From Gnetum montanum (lineage: Eukaryota; Streptophyta; Gnetopsida; Gnetales; Gnetaceae), in contig MNCI01037513.1 of NCBI GenBank assembly GCA_015680685.1, forward strand, positions 15,458-79,457: a DNA stretch of 64,000 bases, in the 5' to 3' direction. The notes under the pieces are model-generated. The model saw only the letters and a program-made list of their open reading frames with translations, was not told the origin of the DNA and did not search any database. Each line of letters starts with the position of its first letter. The first letter of the stretch is position 1. Positions 1-12,099 of the stretch are shown here, piece after piece. The position numbers were made by a program, and so were the translations under genes.

Positions 1-126
1 AACGAACTACAACCTAAGGATAACTGTCTAGATACTACAACTAGTCCATCTGTGGAGTTTGATCGGATCATGCGTGAAATGCTCATATTTGTATGGTTGA
101 GTGTAGGGGTACCTCGCCACTCATCA
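1..126 (+). repeat. 3' end of an LTR (E-family), cut by window edge
   Basis: The sequence matches the last ~126 bp of the LTRs that end at 49843, 52395, 57580 and 63659, including the shared GGTTGAGTGTAGGGGTACCT block and the terminal ACTCATCA. No primer-binding site or gag follows. This is therefore a 3' LTR or solo LTR of an element lying to the left of the window. Confidence 0.85.
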
Positions 127-1890
127 AGGCTCATAGTCATAATTTTCCAAATCATCCATTACCATAATGTAAAAATTAAGTTATAACATCATAATTATCA
201 GAATCTAATGCCATCAATGTGTACACTTTAGCACCTAACCATCCCACGACATGGTCCCATGAGCAAGTATAATAATCAGAATTTTGAAAATAGGGAAATA
301 GTAAAGACTACCCATTAGAGATCTAAAGAATTGTTGAAACTTGATATCCAACACTAAAATGCTCCAAACAACATCCTAAGTATACTAGAAATTGAACCAA
401 GACTCTCAAAACATAACTTGCCTTAAACCAACTTTTGAGCATTTTAGAAATCATGAAAATTCATTAGAATTCTGAGGACAATGATGAGGAAGAATAATTT
501 CAAGAAAATCGGGAGAAGAGCATGACTGGGATGGAAGGGAGACAAATGAATTATGCTATATATACATTTCATATATGAAAGTTTTATTACTTTTACTTTG
601 ATTTTGATTTTATAAGTTCTCATTCAATTTTTTCCATCCCAACTAATACCCGAGGACCCACACTCCATAACCCACTTATGGAACATTTAGTCTAATTACA
701 GATCAAACCTATAAACTTAATATCTCATTTACAACATCTTTAAGAAACCATACATGCTTAATGAAACATGCCAACTAGCACTATGGCTTGAACATACATA
801 ACGACATAATTGTGATAACTATCATAACATCACATACTTGCATAACATGATTTATCAAATAATAATGACTCTTTGATGTGGATAACATCATAACATGATT
901 TTCCCATCAACATTAACATCATGAACATGAATGCATGACATAACACCATGTAGATCAATATCATACTTGTCAAAGGCTTAGTCTTTTTCCATAACTCCCA
1001 TACTTTGCTAACCATAAACACCATACTACACATATAGCAAGATCACTATGCATAAGCATGGTAAGTCATAATCATAATTATAACATCATAAGATTTCACA
1101 AAATATACCATTAAAGTATCACATCTAGGTATACACTCTTATGAATTCCAACTAAGTCTAATCCCATGCATACAAACATAATGCAATAATGATGGTTCCT
1201 ACAATGAGGGGTTACAGAATATTTGATTGTAATACTTAATTTTGTAAAGAATGAAGAAGATCCTCTTAGCCAAATTATATATATATATATATAAGAAATA
1301 TATATTTAAGTTGTGGCCACATTAAGAAAGATTCACCTAAATAATTTCTCATGTTATTGAAAAAAAGTTTTTAAATTAAGTTTGGTTTTGTATAGAAGCA
1401 TTTATTTTTTGCTAAGAGCAATGACATGTTTTTATAAAAATTTGGATATGTTGCCATCTAGTCCAAGGAAATGTTTCTTAAAAGTGGGAAGATTACATCT
1501 CAAAGTTATCCAAATTTTGAGCAAGCTCTAAGTTGCAGCCTTTTACATTCGAAGAAGCTATTTGAATATATGAACCTCCAAGATATACATTAAACATGAT
1601 AATTTAGTAAAAATTAGAAGAATCATTGACATGCCTTTTTAAGTATGCAAATTATCAAAAACACATATTCTTTTTGCAAAATTTGATCCATACTTCTAAT
1701 GTGCTCAAATCTATAACATTGTAGGAAAATGTGGTCTTTATCCACAATACTATTTATATTGCACAATCTTTGAATGAGGAACAAGATTTATGACTGACTA
1801 TTCAATGAACAAAGAAGTGTGAGCTAGCATTTATAAACATAAAGAAACAAGTCACATTAGCTCATATTTTTGTATTATATACTTTCGATA
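127..1890. other. AT-rich intergenic DNA, no gene seen
   Basis: I see no coding region with recognisable similarity. It is AT-rich with many CATAAC/ATCATAAC words around 730-1110 and a short (TA)n run near 1277-1293. It lies between an LTR end and a decayed retroelement pol region and may be older repeat debris. Confidence 0.6.
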
Positions 1891-1894
1891 AACT

Positions 1895-2990
1895 ATTTGA
1901 TATCTGCATTGATGCTTTTAGTGATAGACTTGGATGTGTGCTCATGTAAGATGGACACATCTTATCTTATGCTTCTTAGTAGCTGAAGAATCATGAAGTT
2001 AGATACTTAGTATATGACATGGAATTAGTAGGTATTTTTTTGCCCTAAAAATATGGCGATAGATAAGCTAATCATATGGACAAATCACAAGAATTTGCCA
2101 TATCTTATGAGCTTGCATTAATTAAATATGTGGCAAAGAATATGGGTTGAACTATTTGCCTCTTTTGATTTTGATATTAAATATCATATTGGAAAAACTA
2201 GTAGTTGAGGCAATTAGTAGAAAAGCTAGAAAGACAAATAGCCTAATTATAAAATCTACTCTAATAGGTGAAAGTATTAAAAATAAGAATAAAAAAATTG
2301 GTATCTAGAAAAGCTTAAAAAATTAAGCTAACACCCTTTTGAATATTTATAGAAAGAAAAACAAAGGAGAACTACAATTCCAAGGTAGGTTATATGCACC
2401 CAAAATAGTTAGGCCAAAATGATTGAAGGAAGTTCATGCTAGTAGATATGAATTACATCATGGTGATGATAAGACATTTTAAATTTTAAGAAAATGACAT
2501 TGGTGATCTAAGATGAAATAAGAAATAGTTGATTTTGTTTCAAGATATTTAAGTTGGTAGTAAGTTAAAGTATAATGTTAAAAGCTAGAAGGATTACTTC
2601 GTATCCATGACATATCCCAATGAAAATGGGGAGTTAGTGGCATAGATTTCATTATAGGATTACCACAGACTATAAGGAAGTGTGATGCTGCACCGATAGT
2701 AGTAGATCTATTAACCAAATCATCTCATTTCCTTGCTACTCACATACCAACTACAACTTAGGATATTGCTAAGCTATTTATAAAAGAATTTGTGGGATTT
2801 TGATTAGGATAATACCTAATAGAAATGTTAGGTGTACTTCTAGATTTTTGCAAGTCTTTCAAGAGGATATGAAGCTAAATTAAATGTAAGTTTTGCTTGC
2901 CATCCTCAAATAGATAGGCAAACTAAACAAGTAAATCAAGTGTTAGAAGACATGCTCCAAGCTTGTGCATGAATACTAAGGCATGGATGG
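1895..2990 (+). pseudogene. Decayed Ty3/gypsy pol remnant (RNase H - integrase)
   Basis: Conceptual translation across frames shows retroelement landmarks in the right order. There is an RNase H start (D-A-F/S-D then LGCVLM, about 1910-1955), the K/NHEVRYLVYDME block (about 1990-2025), DFDIKYHIGK (about 2168-2197), an integrase core start GIDFIIGLPQT (about 2638-2670), a DLLTKSSHFL block (about 2704-2735), and CHPQIDRQTKQVNQVLEDML near 2898-2957. Many stops and frame changes interrupt it. At the second and third integrase catalytic positions the Asp reads as Asn and the Glu as Lys. No RT domain is recognisable upstream. It is dead and not related by sequence to the E1-E3 elements further right. 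Confidence 0.85.
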
Positions 2991-3013
2991 GGGTGAGTGT
3001 GTAGTGGGAGGAT

Positions 3014-3185
3014 GTTGGAACTTGAAACATTTTTTAACAATAGTTACTCCCAATATATGTAGTTGAATTAGAACTTTATAACTTAGTATTAACAACTATA
3101 ATTGAACCCATTACTTGGAGCTACCAAATTAAGAGTCTTACCATTAAAATAACACCTCATTATTAGTTTGTGCAATTCAATATAA
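3014..3185 (-). repeat. tRNA-like SINE copy, antisense
   Basis: On the minus strand the unit reads from a TGGTAAGAC A-box-like motif through GGGTTCAATT, a good pol III B-box match, to TAAGTTATAAAG. The same order recurs at 3785-3915, 4270-4440 and 8445-8600. The family assignment rests on the repeated A-box/B-box layout; ends are approximate. Confidence 0.5.
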
Positions 3186-3784
3186 GGAGGAATGACATAT
3201 AATGCTACCTTTAGAAAAATTTGTATACAATAATAAAGCGGTGTGGAACCCTTAAAAAATGAATAATAATATTAAAAAAATTCAAAGTACATTACATCAT
3301 CAAAGAGAGAATACAAAGAAAAAGCTGAACAATTTTGAGGATGCCTTTTCAAGTGTTCATCCTTTCATCCTTACAACTAATCTTGAAAAAACCTCCCATT
3401 TAGGGTAGGATAAGAATGAGGCTTTGCCCTTATTGAGATATGCACTAATGAGTTTTCACTTTTTCGTAAAGAGTTTCTTGTAAAGAGAATGAAAAAATTA
3501 TTCCTAAAGACAAAAGAATAAGTCAATGAGAAATAATGAACAAATAGTAACAAAAGTTGAAAACTTCTCATCCTTGAGCCTTCAAAACAAAAAGAAAAAA
3601 TTTGCATACAATAATATTTATTAGGCAAGCATTAAGATTATTCCTTATGAGATACATAATGATGGGCCATGTTGATCATCTCTTTGTTGGACCCTTATCA
3701 TCATTATCATATTCCTAGCCTTGGACCCTTACCAAGGATAAAATGCAAATAAGCATATGTTTAATTGACCAAACTACTGAAAAC
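3186..3784. other. Intergenic, no gene seen
   Basis: AT-rich spacer between two SINE-like copies. The only longer open frame here is on the minus strand, has no recognisable domain, and fits chance in AT-rich DNA. Confidence 0.5.
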
Positions 3785-3925
3785 AATGAGGTACTAATCT
3801 AGTGGTAAGACTTTTGATTTGGAAGCTCCAAGTTATAGGTTTGGTTCTAGTTGGCATATTGAGTTATAAAGCTAATTTGACTATTATGTCTTCGGGGTAA
3901 ATATTGTATATATAAAAAAAAAAAC
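3785..3925 (+). repeat. tRNA-like SINE copy, sense
   Basis: The order is CTAGTGGTAAGAC (A-box-like), GGAAGCTCCAAGTTATAGG, GTTTGGTTCTAG (decayed B box), TTGAGTTATAAAG, then an A-rich end at about 3911-3925. It is the same unit as the antisense copies at 3014-3185 and 8445-8600. A (GA)n run follows at about 3937-3953. Confidence 0.5.
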
Positions 3926-4269
3926 TCCTTGGATTAAGAGAGAGAGAGAGAAAAAAAAAAGGTTACGATTACACAGAAGGACCCTCTTTCATGAGCCCTC
4001 CATGCTTTTCGAGATTAGAGTGCTTAGAGTTCCATCAAATCTTAAAAATGGTACTTTCAAGTTACAAATAAATTCTACTAGCCATTATTGAGTTATAAAT
4101 TATTTTTATAAAAAATTCCATAAAAAAAATTCGAAAACTAATCTGATAGATCTAAAGGATCTTAGTAAACATAGTTTCAATAACAGAGCACTAACCTTTG
4201 TTGTATTGCATGCAGTAAATGATAAAAACAAAGCACTCAAAATTTGAGGGGAGGGGAGAATGTGGTTGG

Positions 4270-4440
4270 GATTGGGGGGTTTGTTGAAACTCTGAAGTAA
4301 TTGTAACCAAGGTACTCTCTAAGTCTAATTACAACCCTGAAGTAATTGTAATATAGCTACTTTATAATTTAGCATGGCCCATCAAAATCAAACCCTTGGA
4401 ATTTTAAATGAAGAGCACCCTAACATATGATGCTCTAACC
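4270..4440 (-). repeat. Diverged SINE copy, antisense
   Basis: It starts with GTTGAAACTCTGAAGTAATTG, like the GTTGAAACTGGAAATAATTG start of the copy at 8445. It contains CTACTTTATAATTTAGCATG and a minus-strand GGGTTTGATTTTG B-box-like stretch. The GAAGTAATTGTAA segment occurs twice, so it is rearranged. This is more diverged than the other copies. Confidence 0.4.
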
Positions 4441-4901
4441 ATATGCCTAACGGCCAGATCAATTCCAACGAGATACGGAAGCAAAGCACGTCAATTATAA
4501 CTATACGATCGCCCACATCAGTTTCAACAAAAGATAATTTCGTTACATATTTCCATTAAAGCTGGGATTGGGATTGGGATTGACTGGGATTTGGGAAAAC
4601 TGTGTGCAGAGAAATCACACGAAGGAAAGTAACCTGTTTCCTAACAGCTATTGTTGGCCATTTGCTGGATGCTTTTCCCGCAAGTCAAAAGCTGAATCAC
4701 AAGAAAGACAGATTGGCTTGGAAGACTTGACCGATACAACCAATAATAAACTAATAAAGCCATTTACCGCGCGTTTGATTTTGCCAATCTACTCTGTTTT
4801 ATCATTGACGGGATGTGATATGGCGAAACTTGGCATTCTAATACGAAAATATTAGTATTTGGTCATCGATTTCTGATTTGAAAGCCAATCGGAGAGTTTA
4901 G
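4441..4901 (+). promoter_or_regulatory. 5' flank of the AN1 zinc-finger gene
   Basis: Upstream DNA and probable 5' UTR of the next gene. It has a GGGATTG tandem (about 4562-4580) and CAAT-like motifs close to the ATG (for example CCAATCGG near 4886). No confident TATA box or transcription start can be fixed by eye. Confidence 0.35.
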
Positions 4902-7900
4902 ATGGGAACTCCGGCGTTTCCTGATCTCGGAAAGCATTGCTCTGTGGAGGAGTGCAGGCTTGTAGATTTTTTGCCCTTTGAATGCGATCGCTGCCAACAG
5001 GTATGGATTCCGGATTCACGTGTGCTGCTTCTGATTATTTACTTTTCGTTTCTGTATCGGTTGATCTACATTATTTTGTGCTGAATTAACTCAATTCAAG
5101 ACGATGCTCTGCCTGTGTGTGTTTTATTTTTATTTTTAAATCCTGTAAAATTTGAATTCATTTTCGTACATTCCATGCTATATCTCTGAACGGCAGTCAA
5201 GGTTGTATACCACTGCTGGGTGTGCATAGGAATTAGGAACACTGATTAAGACTTTGGAGCTTTTTTTCATGTTTTGGTGGAGGAAAAGGTCTATCATCTC
5301 TGGAATATGTGAAGCTTCGTTCAGGTTTTTTACGATTTATTTGGTCGTGTCAAGATTGAATCACATCAACTACCATATGCCTTTCCGGCATTCTTAAAAC
5401 TTAAATGCGTTTATATCTTTGCATCATTGTCTGGTTGTCTGGTCTTGTGAAACCACCGAGAACTTTTCTCAGGATATTCTATTAGGGACAAGGCTGACAA
5501 TATAATAGGTGCCCTTAGTAAATGGAATCTGTTTACATGATTTTATTCTACATTGGTGAAAAATCTTGATCAATTTCTATTCTTTTAGATAACTGAAATG
5601 GTGTCAGTGTTGTGCCATGGAACTTGCATCTTCTTATCAATAAATATTATATTTCAACAGCTCAAATATATGATCTTTATGAGCTTTTAAGGGCTTATGT
5701 ATTGGGAAGCCATCAAAGAAAAACTAAACACGCATCACATTTGTGATTCATCATTGTAAAAGGAAGAATTAGTAAAGAACTAGAGATTCACAGATGAAAT
5801 ATTGAAATTGTACCATGTTTCGAATTCTATCCATATTTTGAAATTGATCTAGTGGTCCTAAATCAGTGTCTTGCATGAAATGGGAATTGCAAAGGCGTTG
5901 GGTCCAGCACAAGACATTGCACATCAAAACTAGTTGTATGAGAAATCTGAATTGGTATGGTCTCTTTAAGTCTGTATGTCATAACTTTGGTTTTGAATAT
6001 GCGAAGAGAAGGGCTATTGAATACCAAAAGGGTACAAGGAAAAATTATTTATGTGCATAAGTTCAAACCTGTTATTGATATAAGCACCAATGATAAATAT
6101 GGTACTGGTTAAATTTTAAAGTTTTTAACACTATTATATCCCCCTTCAGCTTGACTCCTTAGAACCTAAAAACCTAGCTAGGAAACTGCTGTTAATCAAC
6201 GCACGTTTTTATTTATTTAAAATGTGATCATACAATTATTTCCATTTGGCAACCATAGTAAATTATTTGTCATTAAAATTTGGAACATATATTTAAGTTG
6301 TATTTTGCAAAGTTGGTGTTAAATCACTTGCATGTCTTAGCAAGTCAATCCACTTCAGTGGACTAAAGGCAGCGATGATGATGGTGCTATTGCAAATTCA
6401 AGCATCGTATATTGTTTAAGGGGGGGCATGTTATAAATTTTTTGGATGTTCTCTTAGACATATTGGTTTTGTAGGATGATATATGTTAATTAAGTGACAT
6501 AAAGGTGCTTAACATGTTCAAAAAATTTTAGGGCATGTTTGGTTAAACAAATATGTATATGCTGAATCTGAAGGTTTGACTTTTTATATTTAAAAAAGTG
6601 TTTGGTTGTGTGTGAGTGAGTTATCAGTTTCTTGTGTGAGATACACCCATTTTTATTGCTTTTTGGATTCTTTCCAGATATGATCTTTAAAGGTCTAATT
6701 TATCAAATTCTTGAATATTTGGACTCAATATCTACATGGATACAAGCGCCCAGAGATTTACATAGCCAAACGTGTTCTTAAAGATTTGAAGGCGATGGGT
6801 TGTTCTGTAAGTCTTGTAGATGACAATTCTCATGGATCAACTACGCCAAAAATGCTTTAAAGATGCATCATTATATCAACCCAGCATGATCTCACCTCAC
6901 AAAATTGAATAGAAAAAATTATTAGTTTTTAAGAAGGGTGTCCAAGCAGATTTGTGACATACTGGTTATACAAAAATTTTCCTGCAACGTTGGACATCCT
7001 GGAAACTAGAAGTGTAGCGTTGACTTTTCTTATGACCCACACAAAAATCCATTTTCAGTTTAGGGAGCTTTAAAGCATGATGAATTTGGGAATAGGACTC
7101 AAATACTTTAACAGATGATGCAAATAAAATGACATGATTTTGGTATCAAGATGCTACGACAAAGCAAATCCCAAAGAAATTTTGTAAGCATAGTAGCTTT
7201 GGTACACATTATATGTTTACTTGTGACCTTAGAAGAAGTATAAATAACTGAAGAAAAACTAAAATAATTCGCATGACAGAGAAAATTAGAAATTTAAAAG
7301 AGTGTTTCAGTGACACAGAAAACAATTATATAAAATGAGTAAGTTTAAACAAGAAAAAATGTACCTTAATTATACATGCAAGATGAAAATTCTTTAAGAT
7401 GCAGAAAGCATATCCAGAAATGTTTGCATTACACACAACAATATCTCACAAGAGAAGTAAAAGACAATGATTCTATGTTATGTTGCCCTTAGCTAATGTT
7501 GTTTCCTATGCAAGGTGAGGGCATGGCGGGCCATTTAAAGATAAATCTCTCTAAATTATTTTATTATTTAAGGAAGCCCACCAATAAAGCTTTGCACCGT
7601 TGTGATCTTGAAATTTAGGTCTATCATCGTATGCTATGTAAATGTTGCAAAATTACAGTTTGATTTCACCATGAGGCTATTCAGAGTTCAGTGAAATTAA
7701 ATAATGGAAAGAAGAATGAATGAGGTATCCATTTTGACTGTTTTTGAGTACTTTCCAATATGATGAGGCTTGAACAGCTTTTTGTGTTATGGCCATTTAA
7801 AATTCATTAGTGAAAGAAAATCATGGAAAGAAGAATGAATGAAAGTATTCATTTTGACTGGTTTTAGAATTTTTCCCTATAGCATGAGGCTTGACTTATT

Positions 7901-9556
7901 TAAATGTTTCGATTACTTCTGTTTCAAGGTTCAGGGGAATGTAAAGGATCGCGATTTGCATAACAGTTTCTCTGATGGTTACATTAATTTCTGATTTGCA
8001 AGTATTTAGGGAACAACTGGTTGACAAGTTGATATACCTTTTACTGCAAGGTCACTGTAGACTAGATTAGCGTAATTTTCTTTTTAATAATAAATAATAA
8101 TATGAGTTCACATTAGTGTAACAGAGACTGCCGTTTATAGTATGTCATAATCAAATCCTTCACCTACACCAATCGTCTGTCTATCATAGATGGGATAAAG
8201 GCACCAAGATGATGATGATGATGATAAAAACTATGTGATTATTTTATAAATAACTAATTTCATTAATTAACAGAATCAGTAGAAATAAGACATCAATCTT
8301 ACTGTGTGATCCATGGATACTAGGAGAGCAATACATTTACATAGATCAACAATGTAAATGTTATAAAAAAGCCATCCATAGCAACTTACATTTTGATAAT
8401 CATTAATGTATAGCAGTTTCCAACTTTTACATTATTTTTCTTTTTAGGGGGTGTTGAAACTGGAAATAATTGAAATATAACTACATGTTAAGATATATAA
8501 TCTAGTTACAACTTTATAACTCAGCATTGCCACCAGAATTGAACCCATAACATAGAGCTTCCAAATCAACATGTTGACATTAGATTATTTCTACATGGAC
8601 TGTTTATTTATGTCTTTTTTCGTAAATTATCCAAAAAATTTAATTTGGTTGTTAGTAATATTAGATCTCAAACGAAATTGATCCTGTCCAAAAATAAAGG
8701 GCTACACTTCCTAAAAGAAATTGTCGTTCATGTTTGCAGAAGGCTTTTATTCTTCAATTCTAGCTTATGTTTGTATAAATACCAACTTCAGTTATATTAT
8801 TTTTTAGTGTTGCTATAAGTCACCATACTAAAAAAGTAAGGATTCGATCAGGTGTTTTGCTTGGAGCATCGAACCTACGGTAGACATAAATGCCCAAGTG
8901 AAAGTGAACATGATGTCAATGTTATGGTTTGCCCTATGTGTGCAAAAGGTGTTCGATTGGTTCCAAATGAAGATCCAAATATCACGTGGGAAACACACGT
9001 GAGAACAGATTGTGATCCAGCTAACTATGACAAAGTTACGAAGAAGCCTCGTTGTCCAGCACCTGGCTGCAAAGAAACTCTTACGTTTGCAAGCAAATTC
9101 AAATGCAGAGATTGCTTGCAGGAAGTTTGTTTAAAGCATAGATTTGGGAGGGACCACAATTGCCCTGGACCTAAAAAAGCCCAGTCTGGATCCAGATTTT
9201 CCGGGCTGCTGGGGAAGGGATGGCCAACAGTTCCTTCTACTTCTACATCTGGATTAATTGCTAACTTAAAGGCTTCTGCAGAGTCTGGCTTCACAAAGAT
9301 AAGCAATGCAATGAATTCTCTGACGCTAAAAGGCCAGGATCAAGCTACACTTACAGAACCATGCCCACGGTGTGGTCTTAAGTTTTCTTCTGCTGTGACA
9401 TTGGTTGATCATGTTGAAAAGTTTCATGAAAATGGTCCCAAACCTGGGTCCCCTGAGTTGCCTGATGTTTGTCCTAGGTGTGGCCGATGCTTTCCAAATT
9501 CTGTCTCCCTTGTCAATCACGTTGAGAAAGACCATGGTGGATCTTCCTTTTCATAA
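4902..9556 (+). CDS. AN1/C2H2 zinc-finger stress-associated protein (SAP11/SAP13 type)
   Basis: Two exons, 4902-5000 and 8852-9556 (stop TAA 9554-9556), joined in phase 0 across a 3851-bp GT...AG intron; 267 aa. Exon 2 begins with a GTG Val codon at the acceptor, not a start. AN1 finger 1 has C13, C18, C28, C31, C36, H39, H45, C47, and the intron falls between C31 and C36. A family-typical CPMC...H82...C87 insert follows. AN1 finger 2 has C101, C106, C118, C121, C126, H129, H135, C137. Two C-terminal C2H2 fingers are C204/C207/H220/H225 and C240/C243/H256/H261. The AN1-AN1-C2H2-C2H2 order and length fit the plant SAP11/SAP13 subgroup, related to animal ZFAND2/AIRAP. Members bind ubiquitin or proteasome components and respond to stress, though the exact role here is inferred. 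The intron holds a SINE copy (8445-8600) and an imperfect ~120-bp duplication (about 7690-7895). Confidence 0.95.
8445..8600 (-). repeat. tRNA-like SINE copy in the zinc-finger gene intron
   Basis: Minus-strand order: AGAAATAATCTAATG, GATTTGGAAGCTCTATG, GGGTTCAATTCTGG (near-perfect B box), GCTGAGTTATAAAG, then a GTTTCAACACCCCC end. This is the best preserved B box of the four copies in the window. It lies about 250 bp before the exon 2 acceptor. Confidence 0.55.
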
Positions 9557-10808
9557 TTCTTACACCCAAACTTTAGTTGTAATACATATGCATGCTAGCC
9601 AAACTTCATTACCGAGTTATTTTGAATCCACAGAGAATATGTAGTAAAAGACTTCTACTTTGAGCATTCCTTAATTCATGCAAGGATTGGGTCCTTTTTG
9701 AAATGAAAATGCAGTATTAAATCCTTGTAGCGTTTGGAATGTAATAATTGTTCTTGGTATCGAATTCGCTACTCCTAAATATAGGATTTGAACTTTGTGA
9801 GAAAACAGTCTGTTCCAAACTTTGGTTTTATTTTGATTAAGTTGTTTACTAAAAGTTCAGATTCTATTTGGGTAGTTTGACAAACGAAGAACCTGACCAT
9901 AACCATAGGCTGATTGGATGGTGGCAATCACGAATACAATCTTAAGGTAGTTGTTATCCTTCACCTAACGCATTGCTAAAAGTTTTTGTCCTCAACCTTA
10001 GGGTTATCGTATGTTATAACTATTGGCATGTCAGAGCATAGGTGTATACTAATCCTGAGATAAATATCCTCTGCTTGAGTTTCAGTTATCCTTTGTAAAT
10101 TCTCAATCAAGATAGATGAAATGTTTAAGTTTTGAATAGTTTGAAATGAAAATGTGTTTCTAGCAGTGTTCTGCAGGATGCATTGCTGTGGAAAATTTTT
10201 TGTTCAGGCCTCGGATGGGGATGATGTGTCCTAAAATGTACAGGGACTTAGATGGAATGTGGTGCATATTACAATATTTCAAAATACATTTAATACCCTA
10301 CTTACACCTATTTTCTTTTTTGCAAAATGTTTTGACAATGTTTTGTCATTAAAATTGCAGCAAAAACCTCTGAAATATCCCACAAATCACACAATCTGCA
10401 ACAAATATATCCATAATCTATGGTGCTTCTAAGCATAATCTAATTTAAATAAAACTATTACTTATCATGTTCTCCTAGTTTTCCCAAAAATGCATTTGGG
10501 GATTCGTCCCTACATCTTGGGAACGAGGGTTATAGCTTTTTTTTTTTTGTTTTTCTCAACCATTTTTTGCTTTGGATTGTGGTGATGGATTTTTCAGCTA
10601 ATCTTATTAGAGATACATTTAACATGGAAAACATGATTTTCTTTATTTAAATTAGAAAGTTTGTCTAGGTTGCTCTTAAGATTACACGTAGAAATCATTA
10701 TTTGGAGTGACGATAAAGTGCTTGTTTCTTATGTTGTAAGACTTGGGCAGACAGATCCACTTGAAAGAGGGTAGGCTTTTTCTTCCCACCAACCTTTTGA
10801 CAACCTAC

Positions 10809-10950
10809 ATTGATGGGATGATCATTGTGCCTAAGTGATGATACTTTGTACTTTCACTATGTTATAAATTTACATCAAAATTGATGAGATGAGCATTGTG
10901 CTTAAGTGATGATACTTTGTAGTTTCACTATGTTATAAATTTGCATCAAA
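10809..10950. repeat. 71-bp tandem duplication
   Basis: Two adjacent copies (10809-10879 and 10880-10950) share ATTGTGC.TAAGTGATGATA and TTTCACTATGTTATAAATTT with only a few base differences. Confidence 0.85.
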
Positions 10951-11156
10951 ATTGCTTTTTTTTATAAGAATGGGTGGGGTGGAGTAGGGATGGGGATGGG
11001 ATAGGAATGGGGCTTGATATAGTGTAAATATGGTACATATTATTTTCCTAGTGTATTTGTATAAATATTTTTTCAGGGTGTTTTAAGAAAAACATAGATG
11101 ACACTCTTCTATGTTACTAGCTTGGTGCAACCCATGGAAATTTTCAAGTTAATTTT

Positions 11157-11454
11157 AAAGTGCTAGCATAATGCAAATCATGAAAAGTTTCAAAGTAGTT
11201 ATGGCAATCCATCGAAGTCTTGTAGTTAGGTAATACAAATCATGAAAAGTTTCAAAGTAAATTTGTAAAAATAATGTAATGATATTTCAATTTTTTACAT
11301 ATCATAAAGTGCTAGCATAATGCAAATCATGAAAAGTTTGAAAGTAGTTATGGCAATCCATTGAAGTCTTGTAGTTAGGTAATACAAATCATGAAAAGTT
11401 TCAAAGTAAATTTGTAAAAATGATGTAATGATATTTCAATTTTTTACGTATCAT
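11157..11454. repeat. 149-bp tandem duplication
   Basis: Copies at 11157-11305 and 11306-11454 differ by about four substitutions. Each unit itself contains AAATCATGAAAAGTTT twice. The high identity indicates a recent duplication. Confidence 0.9.
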
Positions 11455-12099
11455 GGTATACCAACTTAGATATTATTAAAAATGATGTAAAGATGTTCCA
11501 ACTTTTTGGATATCACCATGAATGGTTTAAATGGTTAGCTTGTGTCTTGTTAGGCAAGCAAAATGTTGGTAATTTAAATCACACTTAAAACATTGTGATA
11601 TTCCTGTAATATATTACGTTAGCTGCTGTGTTAATGACTTGTATAGAGGAGATAAAAGGCAATGTTTGTATCTCTTAAATGTAACCTACTGGTATATACC
11701 TGCACCTAGTAGACTGCAAACTACACCATAAAGTAATTAGAAGGGGAAATAAAACTCACGAGCCGGGAAGATGACCATTTTCAGTATTTTGGGTCATGAT
11801 ATTGCAATGCATGATGGGAAGATTGTTTATAATTTATAACTTAACAACACCTGATCCGCTGTCAACATAGGCGACCCAAAAAGGAAAAAAAACACAGAAG
11901 TCTAATTTCAACCTGAAAGCATAAACTTCCCTAAAATCTTGCATAAATATCTTGTTCGCGAATTCAAAATTTTCGAAACATTCGAGTACGTTTTGTTTGG
12001 CGAAGCTAGTGGCAGGCCAGGAGTGGCAATATCCGTTAACAACCTCAGACGCATTGGCGGGAGCTTAGCTTATCCAGAGGGAGATGTGAAGCAACGTAC

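Larger units (their letters stand above)
9557..12099. other. Intergenic: 3' UTR of zinc-finger gene, tandem duplications, EF-P 5' flank
   Basis: No gene seen. The first ~300 bp is probably the 3' UTR of the zinc-finger gene. Two local tandem duplications are annotated separately (10809-10950 and 11157-11454). The last ~150 bp before 12100 is richer in GC and probably holds the EF-P promoter and 5' UTR. A GTAGAAATCATTATTTGGAG segment near 10690 resembles 23860-23880 and may be shared repeat debris. Confidence 0.5.

Noticed and set aside
4568-4855. 95-codon frame just upstream of the zinc-finger gene
   Set aside because: It opens with TTG, has no domain and lies in the probable promoter/5' UTR.
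8852-9556. Exon 2 of the zinc-finger gene as a separate intron-less gene starting at 8852
   Set aside because: The codon there is GTG at a splice acceptor. Exon 1 (4902-5000) supplies the missing N-terminal ligands of the first AN1 finger.
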